Shown here: positions 1 through 9,151 of the stretch, piece after piece
How positions within the stretch are numbered: position 1 is the first letter of the stretch
How the letters are laid out: every line of letters starts with the position of its first letter
Assembly (NCBI RefSeq): GCF_041431135.1
Contig: NZ_CP107799.1
Span: 6,634,001-6,698,000 of the forward strand
Source: Streptomyces sp. NBC_00554
GTDB lineage: Bacteria; Actinomycetota; Actinomycetes; Streptomycetales; Streptomycetaceae
DNA length: 64,000 nucleotides
Direction of reading: 5' to 3'
Made by a program: the position numbers and the translations under genes
The notes under the pieces: generated by a model
The model's input: the letters and a program-made list of their open reading frames with translations, nothing else
The model's database searches: none
Told to the model about the DNA's origin: nothing

Positions 1-998
1 TGGACTGGATGGACAAGTACGGCTCCGACGCCGTCCGTTTCACCCTCGCCCGCGGCGCCAACCCCGGCACCGACGTGCCGATCGGTGAGGACTGGGTCCA
101 GGCGTCCCGGAACTTCGCCAACAAGATCTGGAACGCCACGCGCTTCGCGCTGATGAACGGTGCGACGGTCGAGGGGCCGCTGCCGGAGGCGTCGAAGCTG
201 TCGGCGACCGACCGGTGGATCCTGTCCCGGCTGAACAAGACCGTCGCCGAAGTCGACGCGCTCTACGACGACTTCCAGTTCGCGAAGCTGTCCGACGCGC
301 TCTACCACTTCGCGTGGGACGAGGTGTTCGACTGGTACGTCGAGCTGTCGAAGACGACGTTCATGGCGGGCGGCGAGCCGGCGAAGGTGTCCGGCCGGGT
401 CCTCGGTGAGGTCCTGGACGTGACGCTTCGTCTCCTCCACCCGGTCGTTCCGTTCGTGACGGAGACGCTCTGGACCACCCTCACCGGTGGTGAGTCCGTC
501 GTCGTCGCCGAGTGGCCGAAGGACAGCGGGTTCCGTGACACCGCCGCCGAGCGGGAGATCGAGACGCTTCAGGAGGTCATCACCGAGGTGCGGCGCTTCC
601 GTGCCGACCAGGGGCTGCAGCCCGGTCAGCGGGTGCCGGCGCGGCTGAGCCTCGACGGGACCGCGTTGGCTCCGCACGAGGCGGCCATCCGGCAGCTGCT
701 GCGTCTCCAGCCCGAGGGCGACAGCTTCTCGGCCACGGCGACCCTGCCGGTCGGCGGTGCCACCGTCGCGCTCGACCTCTCCGGCACGATCGACGTCGGC
801 GCGGAGCGTAAGCGGCTCGCCAAGGATCTCGCCGCTGCCGAGAAGGAGAAGGCCCAGGCGAACGGGAAGCTCGGCAACGAGGCGTTTCTCGCGAAGGCGC
901 CGGACCAGGTGGTCGAGAAGATCCGCACGCGGCTTGCCAAGGCGGACGAGGACATCGCCCGGATCAAGGAGCAACTGGAGCGGCTGCCGGAGGCGTGA
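1..998 (+). CDS. valS: Valine-tRNA ligase, C-terminal part (5' truncated by window edge)
   Basis: Only the C-terminal third of valyl-tRNA synthetase is present; the reading frame is open from base 3 and ends at TGA 996-998. The first residues (DWMDKYGSDAVRFTLARG) are the segment that follows the KMSKS loop in class Ia synthetases. The rest is the alpha-helical anticodon-binding domain (with the WILSRLNKTV segment) and a C-terminal Lys/Glu-rich coiled-coil arm over about the last 75 residues, typical of ValRS. The HIGH motif and the start lie upstream of the window. The enzyme charges tRNA-Val in the cytoplasm. The order valS-folC-ndk is the usual Streptomyces one. Confidence 0.95.
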   Translation, partial: DWMDKYGSDAVRFTLARGANPGTDVPIGEDWVQASRNFANKIWNATRFALMNGATVEGPLPEASKLSATDRWILSRLNKTVAEVDALYDDFQFAKLSDALYHFAWDEVFDWYVELSKTTFMAGGEPAKVSGRVLGEVLDVTLRLLHPVVPFVTETLWTTLTGGESVVVAEWPKDSGFRDTAAEREIETLQEVITEVRRFRADQGLQPGQRVPARLSLDGTALAPHEAAIRQLLRLQPEGDSFSATATLPVGGATVALDLSGTIDVGAERKRLAKDLAAAEKEKAQANGKLGNEAFLAKAPDQVVEKIRTRLAKADEDIARIKEQLERLPEA

Positions 999-1052
999 CC
1001 GGGGGCGGGGGGTGGTTTTTTCGCCCCCTCCGCCCCTACCCGTCCCTTGTTC

Positions 1053-1135
1053 CTGGGGCTCCGCCCCAGACCCCGCTCCTCAAACGCCGGAGGGGCTAAA
1101 AATCTTTGGCGGGGGTCTGGGGGCGGCAGCCCCCA
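1053..1135. repeat. Dispersed-type intergenic inverted repeat between valS and folC
   Basis: Arms at about 1053-1074 and 1112-1135 are near-perfect inverted copies: GGGGCTCCGCCCCAGACCCC against GGGGTCTGGGGGCGGCAGCC with one or two mismatches. Between them lies a second small hairpin around CTCCT/AGGAG. From memory, this GC-rich composite palindrome is found in many Streptomyces intergenic regions. Here it may also act as the valS terminator, since it sits directly after the stop codon. Confidence 0.6.
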
Positions 1136-1191
1136 GGGGACGGGAATGGGTAGGGGCGGCGGGGGCGAAAACCCCTCCGTAGACTGACCCC

Positions 1192-2721
1192 GTGAGCCAG
1201 CTTCCCCCGCACGACAGCAGTGAGTCAGAGCCGCAGGATCCGTTTGGGCTCTTCGACGAGATCGTCGAAGCCGAGACCGGCCGGGATCCCGATCTCGCGG
1301 TGATCGAGGCCGGCAGCCGAACCCTGCGTACGCAGGGCGGTGGCGCGCCGGAGGCCGACGTGCCCGGCCGGCCTGCCGACCCCGAGATCGACAAGGCGTT
1401 GCGCGAGGTGGAGGCCGAGCTCGCGACCCGCTGGGGCGAGACGAAGCTGGAGCCGTCCGTCAGCCGCATCGCCGCGCTGATGGACGTGCTGGGCGAGCCG
1501 CAGCGGGCGTACCCGTCGATCCACATCACGGGCACGAACGGCAAGACGTCCACGGCCCGCATGGTCGAGGCCCTGCTCGGCGCCTTCGACCTGCGCACCG
1601 GCAGGTACACCAGCCCGCACGTGCAGTCGATCACCGAGCGGATCAGCCTCGACGGGGCGCCGATCCCCGCCGAGCGGTTCATCGAGACGTACAACGACAT
1701 CAAGCCCTACATCGAGATGGTCGACGGTCAGCAGGAGTACCGGCTGTCGTTCTTCGAGGTGCTGACCGGCATGGCGTACGCGGCGTTCGCCGACACACCG
1801 GTGGACGTCGCCGTCGTCGAGGTCGGCATGGGCGGCAGCTGGGACGCCACCAACGTCATCGACGGGGACGTCGCCGTGGTGACCCCCATCGACCTCGATC
1901 ACACCGACCGGCTCGGTGAAACGCCCGGTGAGATCGCCACCGAGAAGGCCGGCATCGTCAAGCAGGGCGCGACCGTCATCCTGGCGCAGCAGCCGGTGGA
2001 CGCGGCGCAGGTGCTGTTGAAGAAGGCCGTCGAGGTGGACGCGACGGTGGCCCGGGAAGGGTTGGAGTTCGGGGTGGTCGCGCGGCAGGTCGCCGTCGGC
2101 GGGCAGCTGGTCACGTTGCGCGGGCTCGGCGGGGAGTACGAGGAGGTCTTCCTGCCGTTGCACGGCGCCTACCAGGCGCACAACGCCGCCGTGGCGCTCG
2201 CCGCGGTCGAGGCGTTCTTCGGAGTCGGCGCCGCGCACACCCAGCGCCTCGACATCGACAACGTCCGCAAGGCCTTCGCCTCGGTCACCGCACCGGGCCG
2301 CATGGAGGTCGTACGCCGCTCGCCGACCGTCGTCCTGGACGCCGCGCACAATCCGGCCGGTGCCCGTGCGACCGCCGAGGCCGTCAGCGAGGCGTTCGAC
2401 TTCAGCCGGCTGATCGGTGTGGTGGGCGCGAGCGGGGAGAAGGACGTACGAGGGGTTCTCGAGGCCTTCGAGCCGATCTTCGCCGAGGTCGTGGTCACGC
2501 AGAACTCCAGTGATCGCGCGATGGACACGGACGAGCTGGCCGGTGTCGCCGTCGAGATCTTCGGTGACGACCGGGTGCAGGTGGAGCCGCGGCTCGATGA
2601 CGCGCTGGAGGCCGCGATCACGCTGGCCGAGGAAGAGGGCGAGTACGCCGGCAGCGGTGTGCTGGTCACCGGGTCCGTCATCACCGTCGGCGAGGCCCGA
2701 CTGCTGCTGGGGAGGGGCTGA
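1192..2721 (+). CDS. folC: Bifunctional dihydrofolate/folylpolyglutamate synthase
   Basis: This is an ATP-dependent Mur-ligase-family enzyme that joins L-glutamate to dihydropteroate and adds further glutamates to folates in the cytoplasm. The P-loop GTNGKTS is at residues 114-120, followed by the folate-binding region, the central motif VAVVTPIDLDHTDRLG and the C-terminal domain with LDAAHNPAGA. An acidic, non-conserved N-terminal extension of about 60 residues precedes the catalytic core, which is common in Streptomyces FolC. The start is GTG 1192, chosen because it follows the valS-folC repeat. The next gene begins 5 bases after the stop, so the two are probably cotranscribed. Confidence 0.93.
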   Translation: MSQLPPHDSSESEPQDPFGLFDEIVEAETGRDPDLAVIEAGSRTLRTQGGGAPEADVPGRPADPEIDKALREVEAELATRWGETKLEPSVSRIAALMDVLGEPQRAYPSIHITGTNGKTSTARMVEALLGAFDLRTGRYTSPHVQSITERISLDGAPIPAERFIETYNDIKPYIEMVDGQQEYRLSFFEVLTGMAYAAFADTPVDVAVVEVGMGGSWDATNVIDGDVAVVTPIDLDHTDRLGETPGEIATEKAGIVKQGATVILAQQPVDAAQVLLKKAVEVDATVAREGLEFGVVARQVAVGGQLVTLRGLGGEYEEVFLPLHGAYQAHNAAVALAAVEAFFGVGAAHTQRLDIDNVRKAFASVTAPGRMEVVRRSPTVVLDAAHNPAGARATAEAVSEAFDFSRLIGVVGASGEKDVRGVLEAFEPIFAEVVVTQNSSDRAMDTDELAGVAVEIFGDDRVQVEPRLDDALEAAITLAEEEGEYAGSGVLVTGSVITVGEARLLLGRG

Positions 2722-2726
2722 ACACT

Positions 2727-3104
2727 GTGCGTACGCTCTGTGCTTCGACGCTGATCGGCGAGTTCTTCGTCATCGGGTTCGCCGGTCTGGTCGCGATGAA
2801 GGATCCCGATCTGGCGACCTCCACGGTGTTGACGGTCTGCGGGATCCTGATGGCGCTGAGCGTCCTGCTCTGCGGGATGATCACGCGGCCCGGGGGCGTC
2901 CAGCTCGGCTGGGCCCTGCAGATCGCGCTGGTCGCCAGTGGTTTCATCGTGCCGACGATGTTCATCCTGGGACTGGCCTTCGGGGCCCTGTGGTGGGCGT
3001 CCATCCACTACGGGCGGAAGATCGACGAGGCCAAGGCCAGGTTCGCGGCCCAGGCGCAGGCACAGGGCGCGGGGCAGGCTCCGGCGGAGGGCAACGCGGG
3101 GTAG
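2727..3104 (+). CDS. DUF4233 family small membrane protein
   Basis: A 125-residue protein with three or four hydrophobic segments (about residues 8-22, 32-50, 58-92) and a charged, Ala/Gln-rich C-terminal tail (AAQAQAQGAGQAPAEG). It matches the DUF4233 family, which in actinomycetes lies directly between folC and ndk. Its function is unknown. GTG 2727 follows the purine-rich end of folC (GGGGAGGGG), which can serve as ribosome binding site. It is expected in the cytoplasmic membrane. Confidence 0.85.
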   Translation: MRTLCASTLIGEFFVIGFAGLVAMKDPDLATSTVLTVCGILMALSVLLCGMITRPGGVQLGWALQIALVASGFIVPTMFILGLAFGALWWASIHYGRKIDEAKARFAAQAQAQGAGQAPAEGNAG

Positions 3105-3208
3105 TGGCGGCCGCGTACCTCCGTACCACCTGACGCTGCGTAACACCCACCCAGACACGCCCTGTAGCCTCGGTTCCCCGCACACCATGTGATCGAAGGA
3201 GCCATCAA

Positions 3209-3622
3209 GTGAGCCAGCGCACCCTCGTCCTTCTCAAGCCCGACACCGTCCGTCGCGGCCTGACCGGCGAGATCATCAGCCGTATCGAGCGCAAGGCGGG
3301 CTGGCAGATCACCGCGCTGGAGCTGCGGACGCTGGACCAGGACACGCTGGAGCAGCACTACGGCGAGCACAAGGGCAAGCCCTTCTACGAGCCGCTGGTG
3401 GAGTTCATGGCGTCGGGTCCTGTCGTGGCGCTCGTCGTCGAGGGCGACCGGGTCATCGAGGGCGTGCGCGCGCTCGCCGGGCCCACCGACCCGATCGCCG
3501 CCGCCCCCGGCTCCATCCGTGGCGACTTCGGTGTGATCGTCCGCGAGAACCTGATCCACGCCTCCGACTCCGAGGAGTCCGCCGAGCGTGAGCTGAAGAT
3601 CTTCTTCCCCGGCCGCGGCTGA
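3209..3622 (+). CDS. ndk: Nucleoside diphosphate kinase
   Basis: A full-length 137-residue NDP kinase that transfers the gamma phosphate from ATP to NDPs through a phosphohistidine. The N-terminus SQRTLVLLKPDTVRRGL is the conserved nucleotide-binding strand. The family pattern around the active-site histidine is altered: the usual NxxHxSDS block reads NLIHASDSEESAERE. A strong ribosome binding site GAAGGAG precedes GTG 3209. The gene is separated by about 100 bases from the DUF4233 gene and by 341 bases from mreB. Confidence 0.96.
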   Translation: MSQRTLVLLKPDTVRRGLTGEIISRIERKAGWQITALELRTLDQDTLEQHYGEHKGKPFYEPLVEFMASGPVVALVVEGDRVIEGVRALAGPTDPIAAAPGSIRGDFGVIVRENLIHASDSEESAERELKIFFPGRG

Positions 3623-3963
3623 ACCGCCGGGTCCGAAGCGGGCCGAGCACCGAACCGCAGGCACCGGGCCGTAAGTATTTCGAGAAACTTTCTGAGGGGG
3701 CGTCAGCCCCACTCGGGTGTCTGACCTGGGGCGGCCGTGGATTTCCGGCCGTCCCGTGGCATATGCGTGCCGATCGGGGGAACGCGTACCCCCGATGGCC
3801 CGTCTCCAGGAGCGGGGCGGCGTCTCATCTGCTGACAATGGCGAAGACCCTCGCGCAGTGTTCGTGCAGGCGCGTCTACGATGGAAGCCTTCACGTCACT
3901 GCACCCACCTCGCCGTCCTAAAAAGCCGTCAAAGCTCCACTTGGGAAGGCCAGACGAATCCTG
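3623..3963 (+). promoter_or_regulatory. Intergenic region upstream of mreB
   Basis: A stretch of 341 bases without a convincing gene. It should contain the mreB promoters (in S. coelicolor mreB is known to have several), but I cannot fix a -35/-10 pair with confidence. A ribosome binding site GGGAAGG at 3943-3949 lies before the mreB start. Confidence 0.5.
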
Positions 3964-4995
3964 ATGGGGAACTCAATGTCGTTCATCGGCCGTGACATGG
4001 CTGTCGACCTCGGGACCGCCAACACGCTGGTGTACGTCAGGGGTCGCGGGATCGTACTCAACGAGCCGTCCGTCGTCGCGATCAACACCAACACCGGTGG
4101 AATTCTCGCGGTCGGCGCGGAAGCGAAGAAGATGATCGGGCGGACCCCTGGCAACATCGTTGCCGTGCGTCCGCTGCGGGACGGTGTGATCGCCGACTTC
4201 GAGATCACCGAGCGCATGCTCCGCTACTTCATTCTGAAGATCCACAAGCGGCGCTATCTCGCCCGCCCCCGTGTCGTCGTCTGTGTGCCCTCGGGCATCA
4301 CGGGCGTCGAGCGCCGTGCCGTCATCGAGGCGTCGTCCCAGGCCGGGGCGCGCCAGGTGCACATCATCGAGGAGCCCATGGCCGCGGCCATCGGTTCCGG
4401 CCTGCCGGTCCACGAGGCCACGGGCAACATGGTGGTGGACATCGGCGGCGGCACCACGGAGGTCGCGGTCATCTCGCTCGGCGGCATCGTCACCGCCCAG
4501 TCCATCCGCGTCGCGGGCGACGAGCTGGACAGCTCGATCATCCAGCACATCAAGAAGGAGTACTCACTTCTTCTCGGTGAGCGGAGTGCCGAACAGATCA
4601 AGATCACGATCGGTTCGGCGTACGACCTCGACAATGACGAACACACCGAAATCCGCGGCCGGGACCTCGTGTCCGGGCTGCCCAAGACCGTCGTCATCTC
4701 CGCGGCCGAAGTGCGCAAGGCCATCGAGGAACCGGTCAACTCGATCATCGACGCCGTGAAGACGACTCTCGACAAGTGCCCGCCGGAGCTGTCCGGCGAC
4801 ATCATGGACCGCGGAATCGTTCTGACCGGCGGCGGAGCCCTGCTGCGCGGTCTCGACGAGCGGCTGCGCCGCGAGACCGGCATGCCGATCCATATCGCGG
4901 AGGACCCGCTGGACAGCGTTGCGCTCGGCGCCGGTAAGTGCGTCGAGGAGTTCGAGGCGCTGCAGCAGGTTCTGGACGCCCAGCCGCGCAGATGA
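3964..4995 (+). CDS. mreB: Rod shape-determining actin homologue MreB
   Basis: A 343-residue bacterial actin. The phosphate 1 loop (DLGTANTLVYV), phosphate 2 loop (VVDIGGGTTEVAVIS) and adenosine motif (GIVLTGGGALLRGLDERL) are all present, so ATP binding is expected. In Streptomyces MreB is dispensable for vegetative tip growth and acts mainly in spore wall synthesis, with MreC, MreD, PBP2 and RodA encoded downstream. ATG 3964 gives the protein MGNSMSFIGRD; a second ATG at 3976, with GGGGA five bases upstream, is an equally possible start. Confidence 0.96.
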   Translation: MGNSMSFIGRDMAVDLGTANTLVYVRGRGIVLNEPSVVAINTNTGGILAVGAEAKKMIGRTPGNIVAVRPLRDGVIADFEITERMLRYFILKIHKRRYLARPRVVVCVPSGITGVERRAVIEASSQAGARQVHIIEEPMAAAIGSGLPVHEATGNMVVDIGGGTTEVAVISLGGIVTAQSIRVAGDELDSSIIQHIKKEYSLLLGERSAEQIKITIGSAYDLDNDEHTEIRGRDLVSGLPKTVVISAAEVRKAIEEPVNSIIDAVKTTLDKCPPELSGDIMDRGIVLTGGGALLRGLDERLRRETGMPIHIAEDPLDSVALGAGKCVEEFEALQQVLDAQPRR

Positions 4996-5010
4996 GGTAA
5001 CTCTTCGATT

Positions 5011-5044
5011 CCGCCGTACGAGATGCACCCTTCTCGTACGGCGG
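5011..5044 (+). terminator. Perfect 12-bp hairpin between mreB and mreC
   Basis: CCGCCGTACGAG (5011-5022) pairs exactly with CTCGTACGGCGG (5033-5044) around a 10-base loop. There is no T-tract, so it is more likely a partial terminator or mRNA-stabilising hairpin that lowers read-through from mreB into mreCD. Confidence 0.7.
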
Positions 5045-5152
5045 ATCGTTGATATTCAGGCATAAGCTCCCCCATAACATCCTCAACACCCTTGGCATTT
5101 CTGCTCGGGGTGCGCCCCTGTTGACCCACGAAGGAAGGCACGGCCGCCGCAC

Positions 5153-6097
5153 GTGAGGGACACACGAGAGAGCCGGCTGCTCCTGGTGCTGCTGATCGCC
5201 ATCGCGTTCGCTTTGATCACGGTGGACATCCGCGGTGGCGAGGATTCACCGGTCGACGGTGCCCGGGGGGCCGCCGCCACGGTCTTCGGCCCGATCGAGA
5301 ACGGGGTGGCGTCCGCGGTCGACCCCGTCGGCAACGCGATCGCGGCGGTCCGCGACTCGGGCGAGCGGCACGACCGCATCGCCCAGCTCGAGAAGGACAA
5401 CGCGGCCCTGAAGGTGAAGCTCGGCAGCGACGACCGCAACAGCAGCCGGCTCACCCAGCTGGACAAGATGCTGAAGACGGCGGGCGCCGGCCAGTACGGC
5501 ATCAAGGGCGCCGAGGTCATCGCGATAGGAGCGGCCCAGGGCTTCTCCTGGACCGTCACGATCGACGTCGGCTCCAGCGACGGCATCACCCGCGACATGA
5601 CCGTCCTCAACGGAGACGGACTCGTCGGGCGCGTCACCACCGTCGGCCCCAACACCGCCACCGTGCTGCTCGCCAACGACCCCGACTTCACCGTCGGCAC
5701 GCGCATGGAGTCCACCGACGAGCTCGGCTTCGCCTCCGGGCAGGGCGACCAGCCGTTCCGCGTCGAACTCCTCAACGGCAAGGCCAAGATCAAGAACGGC
5801 GACCGTCTGGTCACCTTCGGCTCGCAGGCCGACAAGCCCTTCGTGCCCGGCGTCCCGGTCGGCGTGGTCTCCCGCGTCGACCCCTCCGGCGGCGACCTGA
5901 CCCGCACCATCTACGTCAAGCCGTACGTCTCGTTCACGAAGCTCGACATCGTCGGCGTAGTCGTCGAGGCCCCCAGCAAGGACCCGCGCGACGCCGTGCT
6001 GCCGCCGAAACCGAAGCCAACGCCCACGCCGACGGTGACCGTGACGGTCACCCCCTCGGCGCTCGTGCCCGTCGACGGCCAGCAGCAAGAGCAGTAG
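5153..6097 (+). CDS. mreC: Rod shape-determining protein MreC
   Basis: A 314-residue bitopic membrane protein with one N-terminal membrane helix (residues about 7-23, LLLVLLIAIAFALITVD), a short coiled coil (about 75-105), and the MreC beta-barrel domain with typical blocks such as GFSWTVTIDVGSSDGI and GDGLVGRVTTVGPNTATV. The C-terminus carries a Pro/Thr-rich tail (PKPTPTPTVTVTVTP). It links the cytoskeleton to the periplasmic wall enzymes. GTG 5153 is preceded by GAAGGAAGG at 5130-5138. Confidence 0.94.
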   Translation: MRDTRESRLLLVLLIAIAFALITVDIRGGEDSPVDGARGAAATVFGPIENGVASAVDPVGNAIAAVRDSGERHDRIAQLEKDNAALKVKLGSDDRNSSRLTQLDKMLKTAGAGQYGIKGAEVIAIGAAQGFSWTVTIDVGSSDGITRDMTVLNGDGLVGRVTTVGPNTATVLLANDPDFTVGTRMESTDELGFASGQGDQPFRVELLNGKAKIKNGDRLVTFGSQADKPFVPGVPVGVVSRVDPSGGDLTRTIYVKPYVSFTKLDIVGVVVEAPSKDPRDAVLPPKPKPTPTPTVTVTVTPSALVPVDGQQQEQ

Positions 6098-6110
6098 GAG
6101 CCGAACCCCC

Positions 6111-6782
6111 ATGCGTTTCAACCGGATGCTGCTCTCCACCACCCTGGTGGTTGTCGCCCTGGTGATCCAGGTGAGCGTCCTCGCCCGGCTCCACCTCCCG
6201 GGCGCCGTCCCCGACCTGCTGCTCCTCACCGTGCTGGCCCTCGCCATGGTCTACGGCCATGTCGGCGGCGCCCTCATCGGCTTCGGCGCCGGCCTCCTCG
6301 CCGACCTCGCCCCGCCCGCCGACCACGCCGCCGGGCGCTACGCCCTCGTGCTGTGCGTCATCGGCTATCTGGCGGGCCTGGTCAAGCCCGAGAGCGGCCA
6401 GCTCAAGTCCGCGACAGGACCGATGGCCGTGGTGGTCGCCGCCGCGGTCGGATCCACCCTGCTGTACGCCGGAGTCGGCGCCCTCGTCGGCGACACCTCC
6501 GCCCGCCATGTGGGCCTCACCGGGCTGCTGTTCACCGCCGCCCTGTACGACCTGCTGCTCGCGCCCTTCGTGGTCCCCGGGCTGATGGCCCTGGCCAGAC
6601 GCGCCGAGAACGATCCGCTCGCCGAGGCCAATTCGGGCGGCAAATCGGGCGACGTCGCCTCGGGCTGGCTGTCGTCCGGCACCGGGCTGCGCATCGGCAG
6701 CCAGCGCGGGGGACTGCGGGTGAAGGCCGCCAAGGCGCGCGTCGCCCGGGCGGGACGCATCAAGGGGGTCAAGCGGCTTTGA
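6111..6782 (+). CDS. mreD: Rod shape-determining membrane protein MreD
   Basis: A 223-residue polytopic membrane protein with five to six hydrophobic helices over residues 5-165 and a basic cytoplasmic tail rich in Lys/Arg. Its size, hydrophobicity and place between mreC and the PBP2 gene identify it as MreD. TAGGAG overlaps the mreC stop and serves as ribosome binding site 8 bases before ATG 6111, which suggests translational coupling. It is a partner in the elongation/spore wall complex. Confidence 0.92.
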   Translation: MRFNRMLLSTTLVVVALVIQVSVLARLHLPGAVPDLLLLTVLALAMVYGHVGGALIGFGAGLLADLAPPADHAAGRYALVLCVIGYLAGLVKPESGQLKSATGPMAVVVAAAVGSTLLYAGVGALVGDTSARHVGLTGLLFTAALYDLLLAPFVVPGLMALARRAENDPLAEANSGGKSGDVASGWLSSGTGLRIGSQRGGLRVKAAKARVARAGRIKGVKRL

Positions 6783-6880
6783 GCACGCACCAGTTGGTGG
6801 CCCGGTCGGTGGCCCGGCCACACAGGTTCACCGTGTACTCGTATGACTCGTACGCACACTGAGAGGGGGAGGCAGCAGCA

Positions 6881-9151
6881 GTGACCAACATCCCCGAGAC
6901 CGGCAGGACCCCACGGGTCCAGATCCGACTCGTCGTCATCCAGATTCTCGTACTCTCCCTCCTCGGCACCCTCGGCGGACGCCTCTGGTACCTCCAGATC
7001 CGCAACGGCGACGAGTACGCCAAGGAAGCATCCGGCAACCATGTCCAGCAGGTCGTGAGTCCCGCCGTACGCGGCTCGATCCTCGACGCACGCGGGGTGC
7101 CGATCGCCGACAACGAGACCCGGCTCGTGGTCTCCGCCTCGCGCACCGACCTGCTGAAGATGAAGGACGACGGCAAGGCCGTCCTCACCAAGCTCGCCGC
7201 CGTCCTCGGCATGAAGCCCCAGGACGTCATGGAGAAGGTCCGCCTCTGCGACGCCAAGACGCCGCAGCCCTGCTGGAACGGCTCGCCCTACCAGCCGATC
7301 CCCATCACCGACGAGGCCACCGCCAAGCAGGCCCTGCAGATCCGCGAACGCTCCGAGGACTTCCCCGGCATCACCGCCGAGCCTGAGGCCGTACGCCGCT
7401 ACGCCGCACCCGGCGGCGCCAACACCGCCCAGGTGCTCGGCTACCTCTCGCCCGTCACCGACGACGAGATCACCAAGGCCGAGGACAGCGACTCGCCGTA
7501 TCTGCGCTCCGACCAGGTGGGCCGCTCAGGCCTGGAGCGCCAGTACGACCAGGAGCTGCGCGGCAAGGCGGGCGTCACCCGCTACGAGGTCGACAACCTC
7601 GGCCGCGTCATCGGACAGGCCGAGAGCGACGCGGCCGAGCCCGGTTCGAACGTCGTCACCAGCATCGACGCACGCGTGCAGAGGGTCGCCGAGTACCAGC
7701 TCAACGAGGCGATGAAGGACGCCCGTGACGTGTTCGACAAGAACACCGGCGAGAACTACAAGGCGGACTCCGGGGCCGTCGTGGTGATGGAGGCCAAGAC
7801 CGGCCGCGTCGTCGCCATGGCCTCGAACCCGACGTACGACCCGAACGCCTGGGTCGGCGGCATCTCCGGCAAGGACTACGCCCAGCTCACCGGCAAGACC
7901 TCCAACTACCCGCTGCTCAACCGCGCGATCCAGGGCCAGTCGGCCCCCGGCTCGATCTTCAAGGTCGTCCCCACGGCCGCCGCCATCAACGCGGGCTACT
8001 CCTTCGACGGCCCCTACGAGTGCTCCAGCTCGTACTCCATCGGCGGCCAGACCTTCAAGAACTTCGAGACCAAGGGCTACGGCCCGATCAGCCTCGGCCG
8101 GGCCCTGGAGGTCTCCTGCGACACCGTCTTCTACCGCCTCTCGCACGAGGAGTGGAAGAAGGACGGCGGCATCGACCCGAAGGGGAAGCCGAACGACTGG
8201 TTCTACAAGACGGCCCACCAGTTCGGCCTCGGCGCGGAGACCGGCATCGACCTCCCCAACGAGGTCACCGGGCGCATCCCCGACCGCCAGTGGAAGGAAA
8301 GCTACTGGGAGGCCAACAAGGACTCCTGGTGCAAGTACGGCAAGAAGGGCGGCACGTACGCCGAGCAGATCGCGTACGAGAACTGCCTCGAAGGCAACAA
8401 GATGCGCGCCGGTGACTCCGTCAACTACTCCATCGGCCAGGGCGACACCCTCGTCACCCCGATCCAGATGGCCGCGATCTACGGAGCGATCTCCAACGGC
8501 GGCACGCTGTACGAGCCCACCGTCGGCAAGGCCATCGTGAGCGCCGACGGCAAGAACGTCGAGGAGATCGCGCCGAAGGCGAACGGCAAGCTGCCGATGA
8601 CGTCCAAGACGCGCGACGAAATAGACGGTGCCCTCGCGGGAGTCGCGACGCAGGGTACGGCCGCCTGGCGATTCGGCGGCTGGCCGCAGGACGAGATCCC
8701 GATGCACGCCAAGACGGGTACCGCCGAGGTCTACGGCAAGCAGACGACCTCGTGGTTCGCCACGTACACCAAGGACTACACGGTCGTCATGACCATCTCC
8801 CAGGGTGGTACGGGCTCCGGCGCCTCGGGCCCCGCCGTGCGCAACATCTACAACGCGCTCTACGGCGTCTCCGCGGACGGCACGATCGACAGCAAGAAGG
8901 CGCTGCTGCCCACCCCGCAGAAGAGCCTGCCGAAGATCCAGTCCGACGGTTCGATCGACGCCCCGAAGATCGAGAAGTACGACCCGGAGAAGGAGCAGGC
9001 CAGCGAGACCGAGGCGCTCGGCGGGATCGACGGACAGCTCCCGGGCGCGACGGTCTCCTCGCCGTCGGCGGAGAACCGTGACACCCGACGGCGCAGAGCC
9101 CGAGGGTGCGGCAGGCGCAGGACGACCGGGAATCGGAGACTGCTCACATGA
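6881..9151 (+). CDS. mrdA: Penicillin-binding protein 2 (class B transpeptidase)
   Basis: A 756-residue class B PBP with a single N-terminal membrane helix (about residues 14-33), a dimerisation domain (residues 55-240) and the transpeptidase domain. Catalytic motifs are visible: SxxK as SAPGSIFK, SxN-type as EVSCDTVF, and KTG in HAKTGTAEVYG. It cross-links peptidoglycan outside the membrane together with RodA. GTG 6881 is preceded by GGGGGAGG. The C-terminal 60 residues are acidic and non-conserved. The stop overlaps the rodA start (ATGA), so the two are translationally coupled. Confidence 0.95.
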   Translation: MTNIPETGRTPRVQIRLVVIQILVLSLLGTLGGRLWYLQIRNGDEYAKEASGNHVQQVVSPAVRGSILDARGVPIADNETRLVVSASRTDLLKMKDDGKAVLTKLAAVLGMKPQDVMEKVRLCDAKTPQPCWNGSPYQPIPITDEATAKQALQIRERSEDFPGITAEPEAVRRYAAPGGANTAQVLGYLSPVTDDEITKAEDSDSPYLRSDQVGRSGLERQYDQELRGKAGVTRYEVDNLGRVIGQAESDAAEPGSNVVTSIDARVQRVAEYQLNEAMKDARDVFDKNTGENYKADSGAVVVMEAKTGRVVAMASNPTYDPNAWVGGISGKDYAQLTGKTSNYPLLNRAIQGQSAPGSIFKVVPTAAAINAGYSFDGPYECSSSYSIGGQTFKNFETKGYGPISLGRALEVSCDTVFYRLSHEEWKKDGGIDPKGKPNDWFYKTAHQFGLGAETGIDLPNEVTGRIPDRQWKESYWEANKDSWCKYGKKGGTYAEQIAYENCLEGNKMRAGDSVNYSIGQGDTLVTPIQMAAIYGAISNGGTLYEPTVGKAIVSADGKNVEEIAPKANGKLPMTSKTRDEIDGALAGVATQGTAAWRFGGWPQDEIPMHAKTGTAEVYGKQTTSWFATYTKDYTVVMTISQGGTGSGASGPAVRNIYNALYGVSADGTIDSKKALLPTPQKSLPKIQSDGSIDAPKIEKYDPEKEQASETEALGGIDGQLPGATVSSPSAENRDTRRRRARGCGRRRTTGNRRLLT

